A stretch of DNA of 64,000 nt from Rotaria macrura (lineage: Eukaryota; Rotifera; Eurotatoria; Philodinida; Philodinidae). The translations under genes were made by a program, and so were the position numbers. The DNA is taken from assembly GCA_900239685.1 (NCBI GenBank), contig OENT01000726.1, positions 1 through 64,000 on the forward strand. Reading direction: 5' to 3'. The notes below the pieces were generated by a model, which worked only from the letters and a program-made list of their open reading frames with translations, was not told the DNA's origin and did not search any database. Within the stretch, counting starts at the first letter, position 1, and each line of letters begins with the position of its first letter. Shown piece by piece: positions 44,913 through 56,459 of the stretch.

Positions 44913-47900
44913 ATAACATTTTCTTGAAAAAACTTTCCATCATAATCTCATTTACATGAAAAACTTGTTTTACAATAATATATACACGAGAAACTCCTAG
45001 TTAAAAAAAAAAACAATGAAAATTAAAATAAGAAACACTAACTAAAATAGTACTCCTCGAACCTCTGATCTAAGAAAAAGTATATTGTGAACATCTAAAT
45101 AATTTTAAAAGGATTAGAATGATGTGAAAGATGATTACAATACAATCAATATATCGCTTCATATACGAGTGACATATTGACATTGTGTCAAGACAACTGA
45201 TCGAATGACCACTAACGTCTGCATGCTTAACTCAATGCATAGATGCTGCAAAACTGTAATGAATGCACAATATTCAGTGCCAATTGTACTTGTATGAAAT
45301 TGGCGAGACAAGGAAGTTAATTGATCAAGTCCCGCATCCAGCGGAGCTCTGGTAGTTACTTTTGTGCTATTGGATTCCGTGCATTTCATATTAATAAAAA
45401 AACTACACGAAATATATCTCTGACAACTTCTATTCGTACTTCACAATAAATCACGTCCACCATACTGTACTACACGTAGTTTCTTTCAAGAAATTTGATT
45501 TTTCAAGACGAGAATTCAGGACTTTGGTATAACTGAAAAACCATCCTTACCTAGTCACTCAATCACAGAAAATGATATAATAAATAAAATCATTAGATTT
45601 AGATTTCAGATATGATCTTTTCAGATTTCTTCATCTGGAGCCAAACAAATGGGTTTTGCGCAGCAAAATCCAAATTATAATCGATTGAGATCTTCATAAA
45701 TCAACGATAATTTAATTCTTAATCAATCTATAAGATTTTAATGAAAATTTGACTTCATTTCAAGAAGATTATTTTTGATTAAAAATTAAATTATACTTGA
45801 TTTATGAAATGAAGATTTCAATCGATTATTATTTGGACTTTGGTGCACAAATATTCGTTGACCACGATACATGAGCTTTGATTGATGTACCAGGCAAGAC
45901 ATCAAAGCAACATTTGATGATCTAGATGAACTTTAAAAGATGCCATTATTGTTAGTGATTCCTTGGTACTCCCGTTCATGAATAAGATGTAATGTCTATC
46001 GAAACGAATAAGTATCAGAAAATATCTACTCAGATGACTCACTTAGATTTCGTTGATTATTTCGAGGATAACTGTGTCGAGTGTCCATATCGAAATAATC
46101 GACGTTTTAATGTCTGTTTTTAATTTCTGCGCGGAACTGTTTTCTCGCGATTGAAGTAATAACTACCTTGAACGAACAATTCATCAAAACGTTGGCATAG
46201 AGCAATTTAAGCAGTGTAATTTCTGGTCAATTTTCAAGATAAAATTGCTCATAAATTCTGTTTAGTATTCAATACAGAAAAACCCGTGGATCTATGAATA
46301 TAGATTACATTTGAAAATCAAGGAGCACGTAAACTTTATAACAGCTGAATAGTTGCAAGCTGGGGTTATTAAGTTAAAAAATATGCGAAGTATGAACTTT
46401 TCGATGAACAATTACAACTGTGTTAGTTTTCTCTTTTCATCTTATAGCAAGAGCTCTATTGAATATTTGATATGAATGTTGGCATAAGTCTTCTTATTTA
46501 TAATTACTTTATAAAGATTTTTTCAGCTAGACAACACTTCTGTATTCAATGGATACGTACTAAAATGATGGAATGGGATCAGAAAGACTAGATCACGGCT
46601 TTCGATAGTAGTTTGACGAACGAATGGTTTTCAGTTGATTCTTGTCTGCCATCAAAATCATATCAATCAAAACCAGCAATGAATTATCACATTTATGTAA
46701 AGAGTCGATTTCAAAAGTATCCAATACTTCATGTATTCATTTAAATATGTCTCTGTAATCGAGAGTTTCGTTTTTTAATTTTAGTTTATAATGATTCGAA
46801 TATAGCTATCGTCCAAAAAAATTGACGTAGACATGACAAAATGCGAAATTCAGCGAATATCTACATCAATATAAACACCATCTCCGATGAAAAAACCATC
46901 AAATTAACGAATTTTTAATCATACATAAATTTTATTCAAGTGTGTTTATGAGATCTCTTGTGCGTACTTATAAAATGGAAAGTAAATCTTTCCATTTTGA
47001 AATGTTATTAAACTTTGGATTTCGTCAATTTGTTTTCGATGAAAAGATATCAATCAATTATTGAATGATGATCAGTCCACGGGTTCTCATCTGCCAAAGC
47101 TCAGATCATTGTTTTCTTTGGCGAACAATCATGACTGACATATAGGAAGTATTCGAAAAATGATTTCATTCACTCTCTCAATTCTTATGACTATTTAAAC
47201 TCGTTTAAAGTGCACATTTTAATCGTTTACCAATTGTACTAAAATCAAAAAATGAATCTGAACCGCTATAAGCTTGTTTGAAAGCATACATCGTATTGAT
47301 TGAAATGAAAAAATTATTCTAAACACTGCCAAATTGAAGGATTTAACTTTTGTAAGACGAGTATTTACATAATGATAATGAAAATACATAAGCGTAAGCA
47401 TTGCATTTATCTTTGATATCTTTTTAGTTCGAAGAAACTCATTTGAGTATCAATTACTAGTAATGTTCTATGCAAATATGCAGATTATTCTCAAGACCTA
47501 ATGTAATATTCGTATGTAAAATACAATCTCATCACATACGTATTCTAGTCTTCATATTAACATCAACAGATTTCAATATATGACACGAATCCTTTCTAGA
47601 CCAACAGGTTTTTCTTTCCGCTGATCCACATTCTGTATAAATTGTTAGAAATCTTTTGAAGTAGAAAATAATTTTTTTTGTTAAAAACTTATTCATAATT
47701 TCTATTTATAACAGCAGCTGTTTTTAGTTTAAAATGTTTGTTAATTAGCAAATCTACGGGTTTCCTATACGGTAGTAGACTCTATTTAATGAGATCATTA
47801 TTGGGTCATTTTTTCAAAAGAATGATTTTTCAGTGTTTATTCTTATTGATCAATGCAGAATTGTTCACTATTCAATTAAAATCGTTCCACAGAATACAGA

Positions 47901-48546
47901 TTATATTTTCAACTCAGTGATCAGTCAGAAAGCACACTCAAGATTGTGAAGAGATATGAGCATATTTTTAGGGAAAGTTTTGGAGATTTTTGGAAAATCT
48001 ATAACCTATTCTTCAAGGTTGATAAGTTCATCATTTTTAATCTATGCATGATAGCAGGAATAACTCTCCTGAATTTTCAGTCATGTTCGAATAGTTGACT
48101 TCAAGAATTTTAAGTAAAAAATTTTGCGTAGAGACATGTCCAATGGCTCATAAGAATATCTTGAGAATTTTTAGCTGAAAGGCATAATCCTTTTTTTGAA
48201 ATATTCTAATTTCAAATGAAACTGTGCCTTGTGAATTGGTCGTGAAAAATGGTTATTTTTTCCAATGCAAAATTTTGTGAAGGGAACATTCATTAATAGA
48301 TTTTGATTATCCGATGGATTTGTGTTCTGGAGTCTTTTTTTTTCTAATGGTGAAAACCAAGCCTTTCCAGTGCGTTCCAGTCAAAAGTTATTCAAAAAAA
48401 ACGACAATCATGTGTCTTCTCTATTTGAAATGGATAAGAGTATTAGTTCATGCCTCTTCATAGTCGATAATGAAATTCGACCTCGACATAGCGCTGTGAT
48501 GGCGCGTACTCACTAAATGTTGTTGATTGTTCTAAATAAGTGATCA
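44913..48546. other. Gene-poor stretch
   Basis: Apart from the inverted repeat at 45660-45850, no structure was recognised. Around 46530-46745 a plus-strand frame (SLTNEWFSVDSCLPSK, NYHIYVKSRFQKYPIL) with an internal stop looks like a decayed exon but has no family match by eye. Other frames are short and AT-biased. Confidence 0.35.
45660..45850. repeat. Inverted repeat around ATAATCGATTGA
   Basis: CCAAATTATAATCGATTGAG at the left faces the inverse CCAAATAATAATCGATTGAA of the right arm; the arms run about 35-40 bases around a loop of about 100. It resembles a small MITE. A related, weaker structure occurs near 26066-26235. Confidence 0.5.
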
Positions 48547-48984
48547 ATGTCGTCAGCTTATCAAATCTATCGTTCTACAAGCATTGGTTTGGCCTTGGAG
48601 GACACCCTTCAAGAATTTGTCTATCGTCAAATACTTACTTCTCGTCTTGCGAATCATATTCTTAATGTTTTTGATGAAGTAATCAATGAAAAATTGACAT
48701 GTCGATCATTCAAAGGCAAAAAAGAAGCTTGTCTTCTATTCAAAGGTCATCTTCTGTCATACAGAGCATGTGATCAAGTATGGACGTTATTGTTTGATTC
48801 GTTAACGTTCACTTCAAATATGGATTCATTATGGAATATAACTTTAAACAGTAAAAACGATAAAATAAAAGTCATAACTTGTCCGGCTAAGAAACAGTTT
48901 ATATCCAATAGTGAACAAAGAACAACAACTGGAGATGATGACGAGATCAAATCGAAATCTTATAAAAAATTAAAATCCGCCTAG
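48547..48984 (+). CDS. GTF2A2: TFIIA gamma subunit, divergent, single exon
   Basis: TFIIA gamma pairs with TFIIA alpha/beta to stabilise TBP on promoters in RNA polymerase II initiation. This intronless frame of 145 aa starts MSSAYQIYRSTSIGLALEDT, the start of the family's N-terminal helical part (residues 1-50: two helices with LANHILNVFDEVIN). A beta-barrel segment GHLLSYRACDQVWTLLFDS (about 67-85) is highly characteristic. The human protein has 109 aa. The extra length lies in a basic insert (SFKGKKEACLLF) between the two parts, in TFTSNMDSLWNITLNSKND, and in a C-terminal tail ending KSKSYKKLKSA. AATAAA at 49052-49057 may be its polyadenylation signal. The lack of introns, beside genes with five to nine introns, suggests a retrocopy or specialised paralogue. 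The intact frame argues for function. Confidence 0.85.
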   Translation: MSSAYQIYRSTSIGLALEDTLQEFVYRQILTSRLANHILNVFDEVINEKLTCRSFKGKKEACLLFKGHLLSYRACDQVWTLLFDSLTFTSNMDSLWNITLNSKNDKIKVITCPAKKQFISNSEQRTTTGDDDEIKSKSYKKLKSA

Positions 48985-50199
48985 AAGAACAAGTATTCAT
49001 TGATTCAATTTAATAAATTACATTTCTTGAAATGAATTTGTTTCTGTTGAAAATAAAATCTATCTCATAAATTGTCATTGATACAGTAAATCTATTAAAT
49101 CTATTAAATGATAATCAGATAAGCCTAATAAATGCATCGAAATAAGATCAAAACTAGAATGGGTTAAAGTAAACTGAATCAGATGTGATCTGATACTCAT
49201 TCATGTATATTTATAAACAAAGACTTCATGTTCAGACAAACCGATTCAAGTTTTTTTTCTATTTCAAATCCTACTAGTCATATGTGACAATATTTATACT
49301 ATGACAAATAATGCGAACAGGTTTATCTTCAATCCTTTTGCAATCGTATGAACATAGAAAAACAATTTAACACTGAATCCAGTAGAGAATACTTTCTGAT
49401 AGACGAAAAACATAGTTTCTCTAGGTTGTAGTTTTTGACGAACTGAAAATTGACCGCTTCAGCACTTAACAATTGTATTGTTCTGTTCGATGTTTTCCTT
49501 CTCATTGTGCGTCACTCGAATAAAAGACACAGCAATTCGATCATTGCAGAACTCCTCCCACTTGTTGTCGAATACAATGATAAGTGGGAATTTTAAGGTG
49601 ATTTCTTTTTAGCTTTCCACAGTTATTCATTGGTCAATACAAATCTTACGAGCTAATATCAAATGATGAGTATTTACAGCAACTTCATTTAACCTTTTAC
49701 TCCCGAATAATCAGACGCGTGGACATTAGTACGAGCAGCGCTGAACAAAATTTGAGAGCTTACTCTAAAACGAACTTTTTCCTATTTCTAAGAATTTTAA
49801 TTACTTTTCGATTGATAAAAGAAGAATTTCACTTCCTCGCAGAGCTTCATTTCGAGCTATTTCAAATGGCGAAAAACTCTTTTTTAATCATTGATAATTT
49901 TTTCAAACATTTGAAGTAGCTCAGGTTTTCGAGGTGTTTTTGTTGTTAGAACTGAGATCTATAGACTAGATACTCATCAATTCTGCAGTGTACCTCATAA
50001 AAAGTATGAGTGAGTTGCTAGATAAAACTAATGATCACATTATATACTGTCCACGACTGCCGACATTCGGGAGGAAAGGCCTGAAAGTTGTTTTATCGTT
50101 AAACGACGTTATTAATTTAGATGCATATCAAAAAGATATTTTTTAAATATTTAACACTACTTTCAAAAAAGGAAAAATGAAAGAGACGATATCTTAGAA
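48985..50199. other. No gene seen
   Basis: 3' flank of the TFIIA gamma gene and AT-rich sequence. The frame at 49719-49919 has biased composition and no support. Confidence 0.4.
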
Positions 50200-50508
50200 A
50201 TGCAACGTGATTGTGTTCGAATCTTCAAAGCTGAAAAGTTCGATCTGAAGAAAGAAAAAGTAAAGTATACAATATTGATGACAACTTCAATAAGAGCCGA
50301 GCGTCTTGCGATACTTCTCATTTCCAATGCTACAAATAAGTCAGATGCAGAATACTTCAATAAAAATATGACCAAGACTTTTGTGGCAGGAGTCATGGCA
50401 TCGTCACTGATTTTGCTGTTTATTTTGTGTGATGGTTTTTGGCGTCGGAAAATAGGACCCGTGAAATTCGAAAAGATCACAGGAAACAGAAATCAATGTG
50501 AGCTTTAG
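50200..50508 (+). CDS. Possible small membrane protein or gene fragment
   Basis: A 102-codon frame with a single strong membrane segment at about 62-82 (FVAGVMASSLILLFILCDGF), followed by a basic stretch (WRRKIG), as in a type I or tail-anchored arrangement. The N-terminal part is charged and protein-like. It starts at an ATG just after a TCTTAG that could be an acceptor, so it may be a last exon. The family is not recognised and no signal peptide is seen. Confidence 0.3.
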   Translation: MQRDCVRIFKAEKFDLKKEKVKYTILMTTSIRAERLAILLISNATNKSDAEYFNKNMTKTFVAGVMASSLILLFILCDGFWRRKIGPVKFEKITGNRNQCEL

Positions 50509-53500
50509 TATTTAAATAAAAACTTTCGTGAAAATTAAAAACTTTAAAATCCACCAGTTTTCCGTCGTTCCCCCGGAAAGTCTACTGGTGCGGATACATC
50601 ATGGCCTATAAAAAACTCACGAAATCATGTTTTTATTTGTTTGAGATTAGTATACTCTTGTCAAGCAGTCTTCATATCATTAATGAGCGTGTTGGTAGAT
50701 CTTCGTAAACCTCAGTCAAGAGCAAAGGGTTAATCCAATGCCTACAATGGTATACTGATGTTAAATAACATGCGAAAATTTCAGAAATTAAAAAACCAAG
50801 AAACAAATAGTAACAAAGTAGAAGAATAATATAGTATCTCTAAAAAAAAATTCGAGCAAATTGCAACGAATGAAGATAATATTTTCTGTGAATAATTAGA
50901 TAATTGATGGAAAAGAACGATCACATTGATATAGGTTTTACACTTTCAGCATTTTTTCTATCAGTATCGCGAATCTCTAACGAATACACGAATTGTATAG
51001 AATTCGTAATCCATATAATGCATACAGTACAAGTAAAGACGGAAAATCTGTCATATCTTGTCCATCGTCAGACGACTATCTAGTAGAAATTTATTTTACT
51101 ACGTGCTTGCTTGTTTTTTATCATTTTTTTCTTATCACAATAAACACGATAAACGATTCTTCGGCAAATTCTAATCTCCTGAACAAAACTACTCCAGACG
51201 AAATCTATAGTTTTAACGAGCAAAACAGAAATAATTTGTGTATCTTACTTTAATCTATTTTTGTCTCATAGAAGTTTTTGAATGTATAATGCATCATCTA
51301 CATTGCTGACATTACACTTTTGTTATTCAATAATGATTGAGATAGACTTTTTTTTATGAAACATGAAAGATGTAATAAAACTGTTCTATGTATGTATTGA
51401 TATAGATACATACATAGAAAAGGAGAAGGTGTTGATAAGGTCGAGACTCTTCATAATAAATACTGATTGTTTCTTATACATACAACTTATCTAATGGTAT
51501 AGTTATCTATCTGAATGTACATTTTTCATTCATTTTTCTAATCAGTTCGATGCGTATCCATTTCACAACAATGGAAGAATGATTAGTTTTTCAATATTTT
51601 TCGCTTGGAACAAGATAGAAGTATTTAGTCTTCGCCTTTTAAAAACTACGTCGAATTGTAGACATAAATTAGATTCTTCAGTGTGTTTCAATTTCGATAT
51701 TTCGTCAGTTGTTTTCAAAAATGTAGATTTTTGTAGAGTTTTTAAAAGGATTGATGTTTCGTGAAAACATTCGAAATGATACAAATACTTTTTTTTGTAA
51801 AAAATCTATCGAGAAAACTTATCTATCTTATTCAAACGAAAACTAATACAGAAAATACTCACCCTTCCTATATTTGAAATCGATACTAATAGGTTTACTC
51901 CCTATCGTAATGGATATAAACTCCAAGTCGAACAAGATATATACCTATGATAGGATTGCATCTCTGTAGGCTCTTCCTTTCTATTAAACACGGAACTGAT
52001 TCTATCAAAAGATTAAGAAAGAGAACGGACTTTATCTCATCATCTTATAACTACTCATCAATGCGATGAAATTCTATCTATCAATGTCGAGAATACATTA
52101 CGATATTTAAAAGAAAACAAAAACATGAACATTGACAAGGCAAGCATCATTACTATTTCCGACTTCATGTTTCTTTTCTGAATACTTCAATATTTAAATA
52201 CTAGTTTCGTGCCGATAGATTGAACCGTTCTTGTACATGCGCGATTATTTCAAAATACGACCACACATTGCGAAAATCATTTTAAATGGTTAAGAACTAT
52301 TCTCAATTGTTAAAAGTATGGATTTCATTTTTATTTCTTCTTTACTTTTGCAAGAAAAGTAAAATAAACATGATAGTCTTGATTAAAACGGAATTAGGAT
52401 GAGTTATCTATTTCTCCTGCTCTGATTCTCGTCTATCAATATTTGACTCCATAGGCAATACTTGAATTTGCAATCTTTTCATTTCTTAAAATACAGAAAG
52501 CATTGAAAAATAACTATTGAAAAATAAGTCACAGCCCCAATCATGATAGTAAGGTTTTATCAAATTCTCTCGAGTTACAATTATAACCATAATATCTCGA
52601 ATGTTTCATTCTAACATTTCAAACTATATCGATGCAACTGACAGCATCAAAAAGAAATCAAATTTTTAAAATAAAAGTAATATTTCTCACAAATCTTCGG
52701 AATGATAAAAAGTTCAATCACTAGTATTATGTAGATATAACTCGAACATTGACATTCAATTGAAGTTGAAGGACATTAAAATACTGTTCGGCATCTAATC
52801 AGAGCATCCATCATCTATTGTCATTAGTCAAAATAGAATAAGTATCAGTCATACCTAACTTCCGACATTTCAAATTTATGATCATACTATACTTTTAAGC
52901 ATTCGATTTCCTGTAGAAATTCTATTTAGAATATGATTGAAATCAATATAGCTTGTCACTTGAAAGACATTGACCAATGGATCGATTTTTTGGTGTCAAG
53001 AAAATGGATTTATTCATAAAATGAAATCGATTCGTTCCTGAAAGATATTCTTGTCGATTAAACGAAGAGAAATGATACTCAACATATGTGAATATGTTGT
53101 AAACAAGATTCTTAAGATTCTAACGCATGATTATCATTCCTATCAATGCAGTATATTTTTATAAATAATTCTACATCAGCAAGACATTTGTGTCACATAT
53201 TTCAATCATTTATTTGAAATATTGAACTTTCGTGTCGGTTTTTATTTCAAAAGTATTTTTTTCAAAGCCAACATCCCTTGAAAAATTTTCCAACTATTGA
53301 TAAATTCACGCTGATTTGCTAGTTTATGATACCGATTCATAAATTTCACAATCGTCATGCCAACATTGATTCAGCATTTGCTGTTGTGCCATTACATCAT
53401 AATGCAAGTAAATAAGCTCATCACAGCGCTACATGATGAATCAATAGTGATTGCTCTTTCGTACAGTCAACATTCACAAACAAGAACATGTGCTAACTCA

Positions 53501-56459
53501 ATTGAAAATTACAGCAATGGGTTTTAACTATATTTGTAAATGTTTCTTAAAGATTTTTCACAACGAACATAATACTGACTTTCACTATTTTACTCTATAA
53601 AAGTGATTTTTCAGCATGATAAAAAGAAATGTTCAAAGGTCAATAAGTAAACTTGAGAAAAAATACACAAAATGACTCCTAAAATCATAACAGAATTACC
53701 ATGAAATTCTAAAACATATCTTGTCTAAATACACATAAGAAGATCGTTTTGAAATTCGAAAGAGAATTCATTAAGGATGAAAACGAGTGTAATGATAAGT
53801 ATGAGTAAGACAAAAGTAACTATGAAAAAATGTATCCAATTTTTGACAAAAAAAAAACAACCCGTTGGAGTAAGAATTTTTTTTCTTTTTCAAATGATGT
53901 GAATAGACATAGAACTAAAATCGAATCTATCGGTACAAACGATTGTTATCTGAAGATGACAACATCTCATCTTATTTATCTTTCATGCAATGGTTAATTC
54001 TGTATCTATTAAAAATATTTTTCTTTTGATCCATGTTTCTTTACTACGCTCTATATATACAATAACTCAATCAATTTGAAGTCAGTACATTACACTAATG
54101 GCAAACCAAAAATATTCTGTCACAAAAAATATTCTCCTTGAACAAGATAAGTTTCTGTATTATAAGTTTATACTATAATTGAATGACTAGTTTATACAGA
54201 CTTGCGCTATTGCATATCTGCAGCAAATAAATTTGTTTTCATATTAGATTCATGCAAAAATATTTTGTTTCATTGAAAAAAATTCAATGATGAAATAATA
54301 AAACACTCCGAGAGAAAAATTAAAATATATCAAAAACTCCTGCTACTGGTAATGTTCTTTCCTTGTATTTACTTTTTTTACTGAATACAAAAGTTCGAAA
54401 TGATTTATAGACTAGTTTATTACTCTATCGTATAATCCATATATATGAGATAGTATAAGTTCACATAGAATAACTTAATGAGTTATGCAAATGATGCACT
54501 TTCTCATACGTAAACAAAAGCACTCTACTGAAAAAAATTGTTTCGCTCTTGGAGAAAGAAGAAATATTTCTGAAATGATATTGTCAATGAAACTATGTAT
54601 GATATTTTTTGTGATCTCTTAATTTCTAACATTCATAATACTTATTAGACTCTTCCTTTCGTACCGTTTGTGAGTTTTAGTAGTATTGAAGAATTTTAAA
54701 TTTATGAAAACTAATTTGATTAGTCTTTTTGTTTTTCAATAAATACCTACAATATTCATCTGGCCTGAATGTAAACAAGAAAAATATACGTCTGTCTTTT
54801 GTTTCATAATAAAAAATAAGAAAAAATATTTTCAATGTCATATTTATTGATACATGCATTGATTAATGTGCGTGCTGAAAAAAAAAAGAAAGGGAACATG
54901 TTGTCTGAGTTAGTTGATCGTGTATAAGTTTAGTTGGTCTCAATCATTGATGATTGTATTCTCTAGATTGGCTATTGGTTACATCGACATTGACTATTTA
55001 GATAAATGAGTCGAACGAAGCGAGCATGTCTCGAGCGACCATGTCAGTTGAGGAAAAGAATAACTCATTATAAACTATGTTCGGGCAAAGAAGACAAATG
55101 AGTTTTTTTTGCCTATATATATATACGGATACACATTCGCTGTTGCTATCGGTCTTTTAACCAACAGAGAGAAAGATTTTTCTTTTTTTATTCGTGTCTG
55201 TTCGCATGGAGAACACGAGAATAGAGGAACAAGAAAAAAAACAAAAAGATTATTAATGATTCGCTTTCCTTTTCTATCCATGATCAAACGATGCGGTTGG
55301 ACAAGAACAAAAAACACAACAACTCAAATGAAATGTCACACAGTATGTTTCATTGAAAGACACGATAACCATCTGACGACGACAAGAAAAAACAACATCA
55401 ACGAAATGAATTTGTCATTTGTCTCTTTTAACTGAATTGATCATTTATCAATTTAACAATAAGAGGAAAAGAAAACACAACTGTTTTTATCGTTCACACA
55501 TTCATCACTAGATTGAAAAACATAGATTTGTTTTACGTCGATATGAAATACAATGCATCTTACGATACAAAGAAAACAAACTTTTTGTTAGCTTACTAGA
55601 AAATCAATATAAATATCAGAACTTTTTTCAATTATAGAAATATTGATTAGTTGAGTAATTCAACACGCTTAAATTTGTAACTAGTATGTTTTTCTCCTGA
55701 CCATATCAACAGTATTAACTTTTCATTTTTGAACATGCAGATAGAGGGATACCCCGGGCCGACCAACATTGTCAGAGTGTATCTAATTTTTGATATCGGA
55801 ACGCAGGAACATGCTCAAATTTACACCAAAAACATAATCATTGTTTATGATTGGGGGACTATTACATCTCCCTGTCCCATTCGTGACATTCCTGTTTGAA
55901 TAAAATTTGTAAAAATCTAGATAGAAGTTACTTGATTTGTTAGAATTCCTTCGACGAACATCTGTTATGTTCATGGAAAATTTACAAACCAATTTTATTA
56001 CAGACTGAGTCAAGAAGTAGTTCCATTTCGTTGTTACATCTAGCATGATGTTTCAAGAAAAAAAGGTCAATTCTTTAGAAACTTGAATTGTCATTAGTTG
56101 GATGCCCATGAAATTCGAAATAGAAGATCTACTATTTAGATATATAAAATTAATCGTTATCATTTTTAGTTCTGACAAGAAACAGACTTTGTTTATTTAT
56201 AATATTATTCTTGACAGAAAAAATTCTTTGAGAAAAAAAAATGAGATTTTTGAGATTCTTTATTTTGGCTCTGCTTTTACATATACAAAACAACAACAAC
56301 AACAGCAAGAGAAAAAAAATCATTCACACAAACATCGATATATGCACGAACGAAAGAAAAAGACTTATAAATACACGGTATATTTTATAAAAAATAGATG
56401 AGCATGTCAAGTTAAACAATGTCATCCTCAATATTGAAGAGAAAAAAAAATTAATTTTG
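50509..56459. other. Gene-poor stretch
   Basis: Nearly 6 kb of AT-rich sequence without a supported gene. It holds a small hairpin at 50551-50592 (CACCAG facing CTGGTG around TTTCCG/CGGAAA) and a perfect one at 51384-51419. Frames at 55075-55435 lie on both strands and are low-complexity. Confidence 0.45.
51384..51419. repeat. Perfect 14-base hairpin
   Basis: TTCTATGTATGTAT at 51384-51397 faces its exact inverse at 51406-51419 around eight bases. AT-rich; no T-run or gene beside it suggests a function. Confidence 0.6.

Noticed and set aside
55075-55435. Frames of 80 and 108 codons on opposite strands
   Set aside because: Mutual shadows with Lys/Asn- or Phe-rich low-complexity translation; no coding signal.
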